A stretch of 64,000 nt of DNA from assembly GCF_019880205.1 (NCBI RefSeq), contig NZ_CP082292.1, positions 1,922,001 to 1,986,000 of the forward strand. Reading direction: 5' to 3'. Under the pieces are notes generated by a model. It did not search any database and had not been told where the DNA came from. It saw only the letters and a program-made list of their open reading frames with translations. The DNA is from Pantoea alfalfae. Its GTDB lineage: Bacteria > Pseudomonadota > Gammaproteobacteria > Enterobacterales > Enterobacteriaceae. A program made the position numbers and the translations under genes. The first letter of the stretch is position 1. Each line of letters begins with the position of its first letter. Below are positions 36,551 through 46,375 of the stretch, piece after piece.

Positions 36551-39178
36551 ATGGCTTTTATGCCACGGATTTTCCGGCGACGGCTGGCGGCCATTCTGGC
36601 GGTTATCCTGCTTCTGCTCGGCCTGATCTTAACTGTGACGCAATGGCTGCCGCGGCTGGCCGGCATCTGGCTGCCTGACGGGACGCGCATTGCGTTGTCA
36701 GGCGCACCCCGCTGGCGTGAAGGTGGCCTGTGGTTACCTCAGATCCGTTATCTCGCTGGCGATTGCTCACTGGCCACCGTAAAGGCGGTGTCACTGGGCT
36801 GGCATCAGTCACGCTGGAAACTCAATGCTGAAGCGCTGACGCTGGATAGCGCCTGCCTGCAACAATTACCTGCCAGTAACAGTACGGCTGCGCCCAAAAC
36901 GCTGGCCGAATGGCAGGCAATGCTGCCTGGCGCCGACGTTCATCTGGGCAAATTAATCGTTACGCCGTGGCAGACGTATGCGGGCGCGCTGGATCTGACG
37001 CTGGAAAAAGATCGCCAGCAACTCAGTTACCAGGGCGATAATCTGCAGCTGGCGGCCACGCTGACCGGTCAGCAGCTCGCTATCCGTCGCCTGACGCTCA
37101 CCCATCCTGCACTGCCTGACCCCGTCACGCTGAGTGGTCATCTGGCGTTACCCACCTTTGCCACTGATCTGCCGGTGAACGGCGATGTGACCGGACAGCT
37201 GGCGCTGGACGCGCTGCCGCATCCCCTGAAGCTGACGCTTAACTGGCAGCAGCAGCAGGGCGAGCTACGCGTGGCAATGGCCGAAGTGACCAGGCCGCTT
37301 CTCAGACTGCCGTGGCAGATCAGCCGCGATCAGATTCGGATTGAAAAGGGCGAATACTTCTGGCCGCTGGAGGCTCAGCCGCTATCAGGGTTTGTTAACC
37401 TGACGCTGGATAACTGGCAGTCTGGCCTTGAAAGTAGCCAGATTAGCGGTCGCGTTAACCTGCTGACCCAGGGACGCGGCGGCAAGGGCAACGTGGTGCT
37501 GGGCATAGGTCCTGGTAACCTCAGCCTGACCAACAGCAACCTTCCCTTTCAGTTGACCGGTGAAAGCAAACTGGCCGCTCTGCAACTTTATGGCTCGATT
37601 CCTGGTGTGCTCAGTGGATCGCTACTCGATCCTCAGCTGGTGCTGCAACCTAAATCGCTGCTGCGTCTGCGCGGTCGGCTGCTGTCAACGCTGGAAGTGG
37701 ACGAGGCGCGCTGGCCGCTGGCGGGTGTGCGGCTCTCCTCACAGGGCATTGATGGTCGCCTGCAGGCGATTCTCAACGCACACGATGCCAGTTTTGGCCG
37801 CTTCTGGCTGCATCTCGATGGTCGCGCCACAGACTTCTGGCCCGATAAGGGCGAATGGAACTGGCGCTACTGGGGCGGAGGCGAGATGCTGCCGCTGCAG
37901 GCGCGCTGGGATGTTAAAGGAACCGGTGGCTGGCACGATACGCTGATCCATCTTGACACCCTGTCTGCCGGCTTTAATCAGCTGGCGTACGGCAGCGTCA
38001 ACATAGCAAAACCGCGTCTGACGCTGACTGCACCGGTAGACTGGCAGCGTGATGCGGCGCATCCGGCGTTCAATGGGCATTTCCGCCTGCAGGCAGGAGA
38101 GACCCGCTTCAGCTATGGCGGACATCTGGCAGATTCCATGCTCGACTTTGAGGCTAAAGGTCGTGATCCCGGCTATTTCCTCTGGCGGGGCGAGTTAAAA
38201 GCGGGCAAGGTCGGCCCGCTGCGTGTGAATGGTCGCTGGGACGGCGAACGGTTACGCGGCCAGGCCTGGTGGCCCGCTCAGTCGCTGACAGTATTTCAGC
38301 CACTGCTCAGCCCCGACATGAAAATGCAGATTCAGGGCGGCAGTCTGCAGGCACAGGTCGCTTTTTCCGCCGCCAGCGATCAGGGCTTCCAGGCCGGAGG
38401 CCACTGGACGGTCAGACAGGGCAGCGTCTGGACGCCTGACAGCCAGGTGAACGGTATCGACTTCTCGCTGCCGTTCCGATTTCATGATCAGCAGTGGCAG
38501 TTTGGGCAGCACGGCCCGGTATCACTGCGCATTGCCGAGGTTAAGAACCAGTTTGCGATGCAGAACATTCGCGCCGACCTGCAGGGGAACTGGCCATGGT
38601 CTGAACAGGCGCCGCTGACGCTGCAGGATGTCAGCCTCGATCTGCTGGGCGGACAAATCACGCTGCCATCCCTGCGTATGCCTCAGCATGAGCCAGCCCG
38701 GGTGTCGCTGCGTCAAATCAGCCTCAGCGAACTTGTCACGGCGCTGAAGCCTAAACAGTTCGCCATGTCGGGCAAGGTTAACGGTGAGCTTCCGCTGTGG
38801 CTCAATAACCCACGCTGGCTGGTGGAGAAAGGGTGGATTGCCAACAGCGGTCCGCTGACCTTCCGGCTGGATAAAGATATGGCAGATGCCATTACCGGCA
38901 ATAACGTGGCGACGGGCGCCGCGCTGGACTGGTTACGCTATATGGAAGTCTCCCGCAGCTGGGCCACGATCAATCTGGATAATCTTGGCGACCTCACTAT
39001 GGAGGCGCAGGTGCAGGGCGTGAGCCAGTTCAGTAACCGTCGTCAGACGGTTAATCTCAACTATCATCATCAGGAAAACCTGTTTCAGCTCTGGCGCAGC
39101 CTGCGCTTTGGCGATAATTTGCAATCCTGGTTAGAGCAACATGCGACTTTGCCATCGAACAAGGACACTTCACCATGA
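36551..39178 (+). CDS. ydbH: AsmA-like intermembrane protein YdbH
   Basis: An 875-residue protein (E. coli 879). One N-terminal membrane anchor (RLAAILAVILLLLGLILTVT, about residues 11-30) is followed by a very long beta-rich periplasmic domain typical of the AsmA/TamB/YhdP group. In E. coli YdbH acts with YhdP and TamB to carry phospholipids from the inner to the outer membrane, with YnbE as its outer-membrane partner. AAGGATT precedes the ATG. It overlaps ynbE by 4 bp and forms an operon with ynbE and ydbL. Confidence 0.95.
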   Translation: MAFMPRIFRRRLAAILAVILLLLGLILTVTQWLPRLAGIWLPDGTRIALSGAPRWREGGLWLPQIRYLAGDCSLATVKAVSLGWHQSRWKLNAEALTLDSACLQQLPASNSTAAPKTLAEWQAMLPGADVHLGKLIVTPWQTYAGALDLTLEKDRQQLSYQGDNLQLAATLTGQQLAIRRLTLTHPALPDPVTLSGHLALPTFATDLPVNGDVTGQLALDALPHPLKLTLNWQQQQGELRVAMAEVTRPLLRLPWQISRDQIRIEKGEYFWPLEAQPLSGFVNLTLDNWQSGLESSQISGRVNLLTQGRGGKGNVVLGIGPGNLSLTNSNLPFQLTGESKLAALQLYGSIPGVLSGSLLDPQLVLQPKSLLRLRGRLLSTLEVDEARWPLAGVRLSSQGIDGRLQAILNAHDASFGRFWLHLDGRATDFWPDKGEWNWRYWGGGEMLPLQARWDVKGTGGWHDTLIHLDTLSAGFNQLAYGSVNIAKPRLTLTAPVDWQRDAAHPAFNGHFRLQAGETRFSYGGHLADSMLDFEAKGRDPGYFLWRGELKAGKVGPLRVNGRWDGERLRGQAWWPAQSLTVFQPLLSPDMKMQIQGGSLQAQVAFSAASDQGFQAGGHWTVRQGSVWTPDSQVNGIDFSLPFRFHDQQWQFGQHGPVSLRIAEVKNQFAMQNIRADLQGNWPWSEQAPLTLQDVSLDLLGGQITLPSLRMPQHEPARVSLRQISLSELVTALKPKQFAMSGKVNGELPLWLNNPRWLVEKGWIANSGPLTFRLDKDMADAITGNNVATGAALDWLRYMEVSRSWATINLDNLGDLTMEAQVQGVSQFSNRRQTVNLNYHHQENLFQLWRSLRFGDNLQSWLEQHATLPSNKDTSP

Positions 39179-39363
39179 GCCTGAGGGCACTACTGGTTCT
39201 GGCAGCCGGACTGCTGAGCATCGGCTGCGTGCCGCGCATTGAAGTCACGGCACCCAAAGATCCCATCACCATCAATATGAACGTGAAAATCGAACATGAG
39301 ATCCACATCAAAGTCGATAAAGATGTGGAAGCGTTACTGAAAAACCAGAGCGGTCTGTTCTGA
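39175..39363 (+). CDS. ynbE: YnbE-family lipoprotein
   Basis: A 62-residue lipoprotein: signal MSLRALLVLAAGLLSIGCVP with the modified Cys at residue 18, then a short strand-forming tail (IEVTAPKDPITINMNVKIEH). In E. coli YnbE multimerises by beta-strand stacking and joins YdbH to the outer membrane. Its start overlaps the ydbH stop (ATGA). Confidence 0.93.
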   Translation: MSLRALLVLAAGLLSIGCVPRIEVTAPKDPITINMNVKIEHEIHIKVDKDVEALLKNQSGLF

Positions 39364-39374
39364 GGAGAGCAACG

Positions 39375-39713
39375 ATGAAACGCATAAGCGCGGCGCTGTT
39401 CCTCGCCCTGGCGATAGCTCAGCCTGCCTGGGCACTGACGCTCGATGAGGCGCGGCAATCGGGCCGGGCAGGTGAAACGCTTTCCGGCTATCTGGCGGCA
39501 CGTTCGCAGGACAGTGAAACGCTGGCGCTGGTGCAGCGGATTAATGCCGGACGTCAGCAGGAGTATCAGCGGCTGGCAGAGCAGAATAATCTCTCCACGG
39601 CTGACATCGCCAGTATTGCCGGACAGAAGCTGGTGGGCCGTGCGGCAGCGGGAGAATATGTGCGCGGCATTAACGGTCAGTGGCTGAGAAAAGTGGCACA
39701 GAGCAGTCAGTAA
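39375..39713 (+). CDS. ydbL: YdbL family (DUF1318) periplasmic protein
   Basis: A 112-residue secreted protein. Signal peptide MKRISAALFLALAIAQPAWA is cleaved at residue 20; the mature part begins LTLDEARQSGRAGETLSGYL, the DUF1318 signature, and continues as helices. In E. coli it modulates the YdbH-YnbE lipid bridge. GGAGAG before the ATG; 11 bp after ynbE. Confidence 0.93.
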   Translation: MKRISAALFLALAIAQPAWALTLDEARQSGRAGETLSGYLAARSQDSETLALVQRINAGRQQEYQRLAEQNNLSTADIASIAGQKLVGRAAAGEYVRGINGQWLRKVAQSSQ

Positions 39714-39726
39714 CCGGCGAAAAAAA

Positions 39727-39750
39727 ACCGGGCGCATGGCCCGGTCTTTT
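39727..39750. terminator. Terminator between ydbL and azoR
   Basis: ACCGGGC-GCATG-GCCCGGT followed by CTTTT on the plus strand; seven A before the stem give the U tract on the minus strand. It serves both convergent genes. Confidence 0.8.
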
Positions 39751-39777
39751 ACAGCGTCATCCTGAGATGAGTGAGAC

Positions 39778-40413
<636 letters not shown>

Positions 40414-40531
40414 TCAATGGTTTACACTCTACGGTTATCAATGGCGCGGTGAAAGCGCAATATTTCGAGACCCATGTTCGAATTTATTGAATAAGCGTAA
40501 CCGGGGCCAGCCGCCGGAACGGTTCAGAATG

Positions 40532-40540
40532 TGCTATGAT
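40532..40540 (+). promoter_or_regulatory. Extended -10 promoter candidate for hrpA
   Basis: TGCTATGAT combines an extended -10 TGN with TATGAT at 40535-40540, about 95 bp before the hrpA start. Confidence 0.5.
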
Positions 40541-40633
40541 GCGCACAATTATTTTATTGAATCAGCTGGTTATCCCGGCTTGCAGGGCGCTGCTTCTCGC
40601 AGCGACACCGTCTGAGTAAGGTACGTCACTATT

Positions 40634-43600
40634 ATGTCATCTCCCGATACTTCCCCACTGGCAGCGCTCTGGCCACGGCTCGACGGTGTAATGCTGCGCG
40701 ATCGCCAGCGTCTGCAGCGCCGCTTGCAGGGTGCCAGAAAAGCTAAAAATTCCGAGGCACAGCAGGGCATTGCCCGTGAGCTGGAGCAGGAATTTATTGC
40801 TGCTGAACAGCGCGTGGCCCAGCGCCACGCGGCTACGCCAGCCATTACCTTTCCGGACAATCTGCCGGTCAGTCAGAAACAGCAGGATATTGCCGCCGCG
40901 ATTCGCAACCATCAGGTAGTGATTGTTGCGGGTGAAACCGGCTCAGGTAAAACCACGCAGCTGCCGAAAATCTGTCTGGCGCTGGGACGCGGTATCACGG
41001 GTCTGATTGGTCATACGCAACCGCGCCGTCTGGCTGCGCGCACCGTGGCGAACCGTATTGCTGATGAGCTCAGCACCTCACTGGGTGGCTGTGTCGGCTA
41101 TAAAGTGCGGTTTAACGACCAGGTCAGCGAACTGACGCAGATTAAACTGATGACCGACGGGATCCTGCTGGCGGAGATCCAGCAGGATCGCCTGCTGATG
41201 CAATATGACACCATCATCATTGATGAGGCGCACGAGCGCAGCCTGAATATCGATTTCCTGCTCGGTTATCTGCGTGAGCTGCTGCCGCGCCGCCCCGATC
41301 TGAAAGTGATTATCACCTCGGCGACCATCGATCCGCAGCGCTTCTCGCGGCACTTCAACAACGCGCCGGTGATTGAAGTCTCCGGCCGGACTTATCCGGT
41401 CGAAGTGCGCTACCGGCCGGTGGTTGAAGAAGCGGATGATGGCGATCGCGATCAGCTGCAGGCGATTTTTGATGCGGTGGATGAACTGGGACGCGAGAGT
41501 CGCGGCGATATCCTGATCTTCATGAGCGGTGAGCGCGAAATCCGTGATACCGCCGATGCGCTGAACAAACGCGACCTGCCGCACACCGAAGTGCTGCCGC
41601 TCTATGCGCGACTGTCGAACGCGGAACAGAACCGGGTATTTCAGTCGCACAGTGGCCGTCGCATCGTGCTGGCGACCAACGTCGCGGAAACCTCACTAAC
41701 GGTCCCGGGCATCAAATATGTCATCGATCCTGGCACGGCGCGTATCAGTCGCTACAGCTTCCGCACCAAGGTGCAGCGCCTGCCGATTGAGCCGATATCG
41801 CAGGCCTCCGCTAACCAGCGAAAAGGGCGTTGCGGCCGTGTTTCGGACGGTATCTGTATTCGCCTCTACTCGGAAGATGACTTCCTGAGCCGTCCGGCTT
41901 TTACCGATCCGGAAATCCTGCGCACCAACCTGGCGTCGGTGATCCTGCAGATGACCTCACTGGGACTAGGCGATATCGCCGCCTTCCCGTTTGTGGAAGC
42001 GCCCGATAAGCGCAATATTCAGGATGGCATCCGCCTGCTGGAAGAGCTGGGCGCGCTGACCCTGAATGAGGAGAGCGGACACTACAAACTCACCGGGTCC
42101 GGGCGTCAGCTGGCACAGCTGCCGGTCGATCCGCGTCTGGCGCGGATGGTGCTGGAAGCGCAGAAATTTGGCTGCGTACGTGAAGTGATGATCATCACTG
42201 CCGGTCTGTCGATCCAGGACCCGCGCGAGCGCCCGGCAGAGAAAAAGCAGGCGTCCGATGAGAAGCACCGGCGCTTTGCCGACAAAGATTCCGACTTCCT
42301 CGCCTATGTGAACCTGTGGAACTACCTGGCGGAGCAGCAGAAAGCGCTGTCCGGCAACCTCTTCCGTCGCCAGTGCAAAAGTGACTTCCTGAACTATCTG
42401 CGGGTGCGGGAATGGCAGGATATTTATACCCAGCTGCGGCAGTTAGTGCGCGAACTGGGCATTTCGGTTAACAGCGAGCCGGCTGAACTGCAGCCTGTTC
42501 ACTGCGCGCTGCTCAGCGGTCTGCTGTCACATATCGGCCAGAAGGACACCGACAAGCAGGAGTACACCGGTGCACGCAATACCCGCTTTTCGATTTTCCC
42601 CGGCTCCGGGTTGTTTAAAAAACCGCCGAAATGGACCATGGTGGCAGAACTGGTCGAGACCAGCCGCCTGTGGGGCCGCACTGCGGGTCGCATTGAACCG
42701 GAGTGGATTGAACCGCTGGCGCAGCATTTGATTAAACGCAGCTACAGTGAACCGCACTGGGAGAAATCGCAGGGTGCGGTAATGGCTGCCGAGAAGGTTA
42801 CGCTCTATGGTCTGCCCATTGTCGCCGCGCGCAAGGTGAACTATGGAAGCATTGATCCCACTCTGAGTCGTGAGCTGTTTATCCGTCACGCGCTGGTGGA
42901 GGGCGACTGGCAGACCCGACATGCTTTCTTCCGTGCTAACCAGAAGCTGCGCAGTGAAGTCGAAGATCTGGAACACAAATCCCGCCGTCGCGATATTCTG
43001 GTAGATGACGAAACGCTGTTTGCTTTTTATGACCAGCGCATTGGCAAAGAGGTTGTTTCAGCGAAGCATTTCGACAGCTGGTGGAAAAAGGCCAGCCGTG
43101 AAAACGCGGAGCTGCTGAACTTCGACAAACAGATGCTGATCAAAGAGGGCGCGGATAAGGTCAGCCAGCTTGATTATCCTAACTTCTGGCATCAGGGCAA
43201 CCTTAAACTGAAGCTGAGTTACCAGTTCGAGCCGGGGGCCGATGCGGATGGCGTGACGGTACATATTCCGCTGCCGCTGTTGAATCAGATTGAAGATAGC
43301 GGTTTTGAATGGCAAATCCCGGGCGTACGCCGTGAGCTGATCATCGCGCTGATTAAGTCACTGCCCAAGCCGCTGCGCCGCAACCTGGTGCCGGCACCCA
43401 ACTACGCCGAGGCGTTCCTGGGGCGTGTCAACGCAATGGAGATGCCGCTGCTCGATGCGCTGTCGCGTGAGTTTCGCCGCATGACTGGTGTCACGCTGGA
43501 GCGGGAAAACTGGCAGTGGGAACAGGTGCCCGATCATCTGAAAATGACCTTCCGTGTGCTGGATGAGCACAACCGCAAACTGCTGGAAGGCAAAGATCTC

Positions 43601-44536
43601 ACCGCGCTCAAAGCACAGCTGAAAGGCAAAGTGCAGGAGACGCTATCGAAAGTGGCAGATGACGGGCTGGAGCAGAGTGGTCTGCATATCTGGAGCTTTG
43701 GTGAACTCCCGCGCAGCTACGAACAGAAGCGCGGTAGCTATCAGGTCAAAGCCTGGCCTGCGCTGGTCGATGAGAAAGAGAGCGTCGCCATTCGCCTGTT
43801 TGACAGCGAGCAGGAGCAGCAGAAAATGATGTGGCGCGGTCAGCGTCGTCTGCTGCTGCTGAATGTGCCGTCACCCGTTAAATATCTGCACGAGAAGCTG
43901 CCGAACAAAGCCAAGCTCGGACTTTACTTCAACCCTTATGGCAAAGTGCTGGAGCTGATTGATGACTGCATCGCCTGCGGCATCGACAAACTGATGGATG
44001 AAGCGGGCGGTCCGGCCTGGGATCAGACCTCATTTGAGCAGTTGCGTGACAAAGTTCGCGGCGAACTCAATGAGACCGTAGTGACCATCGCGAAGCAGGT
44101 TGAACAGATCCTGACGGCCGTCTTCAACATCAATAAGCGTCTGAAGGGCCGGGTCGATATGACGATGGCGCTGGCGTTGTCCGACATCAAGGCGCAATTA
44201 AGTGGCCTGGTCTACCGCGGCTTTGTCACCGGAAACGGCTGGCAGCGGCTGGCGGATACGCTGCGTTACCTGCATGGCATTGAGCGTCGGCTGGAAAAAC
44301 TGCCTGCCGATCCACACAGCGATCGTGCGCGCATGTTAAAAGTGCAGGCAGTGGAACAGGCGTATCAGGCGTGGCGTAACAAATTGCCGCCGCAGCGTCA
44401 GGATGATGAAGAGGTGCAGAATATCCGCTGGATGATTGAAGAGCTGCGTATCAGCTTCTTTGCTCAGCAGTTGGGTACGCCGTACCCCATCTCAGATAAG
44501 CGAATTCTGCAGACAATGGAGCAGATAGCAGGATAA
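40634..44536 (+). CDS. hrpA: ATP-dependent RNA helicase HrpA
   Basis: A 1300-residue DEAH-box helicase, same length as E. coli HrpA. Motif I GETGSGKTTQLPK at about residues 99-111, motif II DEAH in IIIDEAHERS at about 197, motif III SATID and motif VI QRKGRCGR in the helicase C domain, followed by the HA2/OB-fold and the long C-terminal DUF3418 extension. HrpA unwinds mRNA and is reported to rescue stalled or collided ribosomes; it also processes daa fimbrial mRNA. It is monocistronic. Confidence 0.97.
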   Translation: MSSPDTSPLAALWPRLDGVMLRDRQRLQRRLQGARKAKNSEAQQGIARELEQEFIAAEQRVAQRHAATPAITFPDNLPVSQKQQDIAAAIRNHQVVIVAGETGSGKTTQLPKICLALGRGITGLIGHTQPRRLAARTVANRIADELSTSLGGCVGYKVRFNDQVSELTQIKLMTDGILLAEIQQDRLLMQYDTIIIDEAHERSLNIDFLLGYLRELLPRRPDLKVIITSATIDPQRFSRHFNNAPVIEVSGRTYPVEVRYRPVVEEADDGDRDQLQAIFDAVDELGRESRGDILIFMSGEREIRDTADALNKRDLPHTEVLPLYARLSNAEQNRVFQSHSGRRIVLATNVAETSLTVPGIKYVIDPGTARISRYSFRTKVQRLPIEPISQASANQRKGRCGRVSDGICIRLYSEDDFLSRPAFTDPEILRTNLASVILQMTSLGLGDIAAFPFVEAPDKRNIQDGIRLLEELGALTLNEESGHYKLTGSGRQLAQLPVDPRLARMVLEAQKFGCVREVMIITAGLSIQDPRERPAEKKQASDEKHRRFADKDSDFLAYVNLWNYLAEQQKALSGNLFRRQCKSDFLNYLRVREWQDIYTQLRQLVRELGISVNSEPAELQPVHCALLSGLLSHIGQKDTDKQEYTGARNTRFSIFPGSGLFKKPPKWTMVAELVETSRLWGRTAGRIEPEWIEPLAQHLIKRSYSEPHWEKSQGAVMAAEKVTLYGLPIVAARKVNYGSIDPTLSRELFIRHALVEGDWQTRHAFFRANQKLRSEVEDLEHKSRRRDILVDDETLFAFYDQRIGKEVVSAKHFDSWWKKASRENAELLNFDKQMLIKEGADKVSQLDYPNFWHQGNLKLKLSYQFEPGADADGVTVHIPLPLLNQIEDSGFEWQIPGVRRELIIALIKSLPKPLRRNLVPAPNYAEAFLGRVNAMEMPLLDALSREFRRMTGVTLERENWQWEQVPDHLKMTFRVLDEHNRKLLEGKDLTALKAQLKGKVQETLSKVADDGLEQSGLHIWSFGELPRSYEQKRGSYQVKAWPALVDEKESVAIRLFDSEQEQQKMMWRGQRRLLLLNVPSPVKYLHEKLPNKAKLGLYFNPYGKVLELIDDCIACGIDKLMDEAGGPAWDQTSFEQLRDKVRGELNETVVTIAKQVEQILTAVFNINKRLKGRVDMTMALALSDIKAQLSGLVYRGFVTGNGWQRLADTLRYLHGIERRLEKLPADPHSDRARMLKVQAVEQAYQAWRNKLPPQRQDDEEVQNIRWMIEELRISFFAQQLGTPYPISDKRILQTMEQIAG

Positions 44537-44543
44537 AAGCCAG

Positions 44544-44569
44544 GATGCGTGCCTTAACAGGCACGCATC
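44544..44569. other. Hairpin between hrpA and ydgD
   Basis: A perfect 11-bp stem (GATGCGTGCCT / AGGCACGCATC) with a TAAC loop between convergent genes. There is no clear T tract on either side. Confidence 0.5.
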
Positions 44570-44590
44570 AACAGTGAAGGGTTGGGAAGG

Positions 44591-45400
44591 CTACTGCGCG
44601 AGAGATTCCAGCTTATCTTTAAACGAGGTGACCGAAATCGCGCGATTGTCAGCCAGATAGCGATCTTTCGCTGCCGGTGCTGAGCTTTGTACCGCGATTA
44701 ACTGCCAGCCTTTATCGCTTTTGAGCAGCAGCGGTGAACCACTGTCGCCCGGCAGGGTGTCACACTGATGCGACAGCACGGCACGCTGCGCCCAGCCGGT
44801 AATCAGGCAATCACTGTGAGAATAGAGCGTATCCAGATGATCGGCCGGATAGCCTGCCTGCGTCACTTTGCGTCCGGTCAGCTTCAGCGCCGCAGTAAGG
44901 TCGCTGCGTGAGCCATCGAACAATGGAATCGGCGTAATTGCAGAGGGCGGATTGCGTAAAATCACGATGCCATAATCATAGGGCGCAGCACTGCTCGGCA
45001 CGATCCAGCCTTCACCATCCGCTTTTAATTTTGACGCCAGCGAGGGTTCAACGCGCGCATCAATATCATGAAGCTCGTAACGCCAGCCTTTATCACTGGC
45101 CATAAATCGCAGTGCCACCGGCTTATCGAAATTACCCGGTGGAGAGAGCAGACAGTGTCCGGCCGTCAGCGCCAGATGCGGAGAGATGAGCGTGGCAGTA
45201 CAGAGGTTGCCGCTTTCGGTTTCCAGCTGACCAATGGCATCCCAGGGGGCAGCGGTAATATCGGTGATTGCCTGGCGATGATCCTTGCCGAAGAACAGCA
45301 TCTTAATTTCAGCAGGAGTAGGCGAGTCATCGTCATCATCGGCGTGAACCGTGGTGGCAAAGCTGAAGAGTCCAACCATTAACAGGGTAGCCAGGCGCAT
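44591..45400 (-). CDS. ydgD: Trypsin-like serine protease YdgD
   Basis: A 269-residue secreted S1 protease. Signal peptide [20 protein letters not shown], cleaved at residue 20, then an acidic DDDDDS stretch. The triad is visible: His in [10 protein letters not shown], Asp in [10 protein letters not shown], Ser in [11 protein letters not shown]. coli YdgD lies beside asr, as here, and has been linked to maturation of the acid-shock protein Asr in the periplasm only by neighbourhood; the substrate is not proven. It is followed upstream by ydgU and asr on the same strand. Confidence 0.9.
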   Translation of the reverse strand: MRLATLLMVGLFSFATTVHADDDDDSPTPAEIKMLFFGKDHRQAITDITAAPWDAIGQLETESGNLCTATLISPHLALTAGHCLLSPPGNFDKPVALRFMASDKGWRYELHDIDARVEPSLASKLKADGEGWIVPSSAAPYDYGIVILRNPPSAITPIPLFDGSRSDLTAALKLTGRKVTQAGYPADHLDTLYSHSDCLITGWAQRAVLSHQCDTLPGDSGSPLLLKSDKGWQLIAVQSSAPAAKDRYLADNRAISVTSFKDKLESLAQ

Positions 45401-45514
45401 AGAAATCTCAATGGCGACAAAAATTAACGTTATTGTTATTACGTAAGTACGGTAACTATAGTCGGTGAGCGTTGAAAAAGGGAGTTTTATTGGTTAATCA
45501 GTACGCTACAGCGG

Positions 45515-45613
45515 CTAAATAAAAAAGCTGGCTGCAACAATGCCACACAGGATCATAACAAGCAGAATAATTTCGAAGCGATAGCGACGCACTATTTCAT
45601 CCACTCTCGTCAT
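45515..45613 (-). CDS. ydgU: Small membrane protein YdgU
   Basis: A 32-residue ORF: MTRVDEIVRRYRFEIILLVM then ILCGIVAASFFI. It has one membrane span and strongly resembles, as I recall it, E. coli YdgU (GRYRFEFILIILILC), which lies at the same place between asr and ydgD and is co-induced by acid. GGAG lies 8 bp before the ATG. Function is unknown; co-transcription with asr is likely. Confidence 0.8.
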   Translation of the reverse strand: MTRVDEIVRRYRFEIILLVMILCGIVAASFFI

Positions 45614-45632
45614 TTCATCCACTCCAGTAAAG

Positions 45633-45657
45633 AAACACCCGGCATAACCGGGTGTTT
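45633..45657 (-). terminator. Hairpin between asr and ydgU
   Basis: AAACACCCGG-CATAA-CCGGGTGTTT, a perfect 10-bp stem 38 bp after the asr stop. On the minus strand CTTT follows, so it may be a partial terminator that lowers ydgU and ydgD expression relative to asr. Confidence 0.6.
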
Positions 45658-45694
45658 TTAATTATCATCTCGTGGCCGTGCGCTGAAGGCGACC

Positions 45695-46216
45695 TTAGTT
45701 TTTAGCTGCTGGTTTCACAACTTTTTTGTGGTGAACTTTTTTAGCGGCCTGCGCTTTCTGAGCAGGTTTTACCACTTTTTTGTGGTGCACTTTTTTAGCA
45801 GCCTGGGCTTTCTGAGCAGCTGGCTGAGTTACTTTTTTATGGTGAACTTTTTTAGCAGCCTGGGCTTTCTGAGCAGCTGGCTGAGTTACTTTTTTATGGT
45901 GAACTTTTTTAGCAGCCTGGGCTTTCTGAGCGGCTGGTTTAGTTGCTTTTTTATGGTGAACTTTTTTAGCCGCCTGCGCTTTCTGCGCGGCATCTTTTTT
46001 CACTGCTTTTTTGTGGTGTTTCTTAGCAGCCTGGGCTTTCTGAGCTGCTTTATGGTGTTTCTTGTGCGCAGTTTTGTGAACGGTTTTAGCCGGTGCTGCA
46101 GCGGTAGTTGTTGTTGCGGCTGGCGCAGCAGCTGGAGCAGCTGTGGTGTCAGCAGCGAAAGCAACAGAAGACATACCCATAGCAGCGGCGACAACCAGTG
46201 CAAATAATTTTTTCAT
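45695..46216 (-). CDS. asr: Acid shock protein Asr, repeat-expanded
   Basis: A 173-residue periplasmic protein (E. coli Asr about 102). The signal peptide [21 protein letters not shown] is cleaved near residue 22, then comes an Ala/Thr-rich propeptide and a very basic C-terminal part of about six repeats of [14 protein letters not shown] with K/V/T-P linkers. Two central 57-bp units (45789-45845 and 45846-45902) are virtually identical. The Lys/His-rich chain is thought to buffer and shield periplasmic proteins in acid. GAGGG precedes the ATG; the 41 upstream codons of the longer frame are not coding. Confidence 0.92.
   Translation of the reverse strand: MKKLFALVVAAAMGMSSVAFAADTTAAPAAAPAATTTTAAAPAKTVHKTAHKKHHKAAQKAQAAKKHHKKAVKKDAAQKAQAAKKVHHKKATKPAAQKAQAAKKVHHKKVTQPAAQKAQAAKKVHHKKVTQPAAQKAQAAKKVHHKKVVKPAQKAQAAKKVHHKKVVKPAAKN
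45786..45965. repeat. Tandem 57-bp repeats inside asr
   Basis: A 57-bp unit encoding 19 residues recurs in tandem at 45789, 45846 and (diverged) 45903. The near identity of the first two indicates recent expansion or gene conversion. Confidence 0.85.
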
Positions 46217-46322
46217 TGCAAATCCCTCGGAGACTGTTTTTTCATGTGTAGCCCACTGCGGGGCCGGTGAAGAGACTATAGGGAAATCAATGAACGGTGT
46301 CCGTGGGTGTTTGGTATCGGCG

Positions 46323-46336
46323 TGTAACCGATTGTA
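46323..46336 (-). promoter_or_regulatory. RstA-type box upstream of asr
   Basis: On the minus strand TACAATCGGTTACA matches TACATNTNGTTACA at 10 of 12 fixed positions. It lies about 105 bp before the asr ATG; a TATAGT -10 candidate is at 46279-46274. RstA directly activates asr in E. coli, and rstAB is 2 kb away here. Confidence 0.65.
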
Positions 46337-46349
46337 CAAAGGCGGAAAA

Positions 46350-46369
46350 GGGCGGTCAGCAGACCGCCC
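46350..46369 (-). terminator. Terminator of the M32 carboxypeptidase gene
   Basis: GGGCGGTC-AGCA-GACCGCCC; on the minus strand it is followed by CTTTTCC, 6 bp after the stop codon. Confidence 0.7.
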
Positions 46370-46375
46370 GGAAGC

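Noticed and set aside
45786-45965. Tandem repeats read as a CRISPR array
   Set aside because: The 57-bp units are contiguous and encode the Lys/His repeats of Asr; there are no unique spacers and no cas genes.
45728-46207. 159-codon Phe/Ser-rich plus-strand ORF
   Set aside because: It is the complement of the Lys/Ala repeats of asr.
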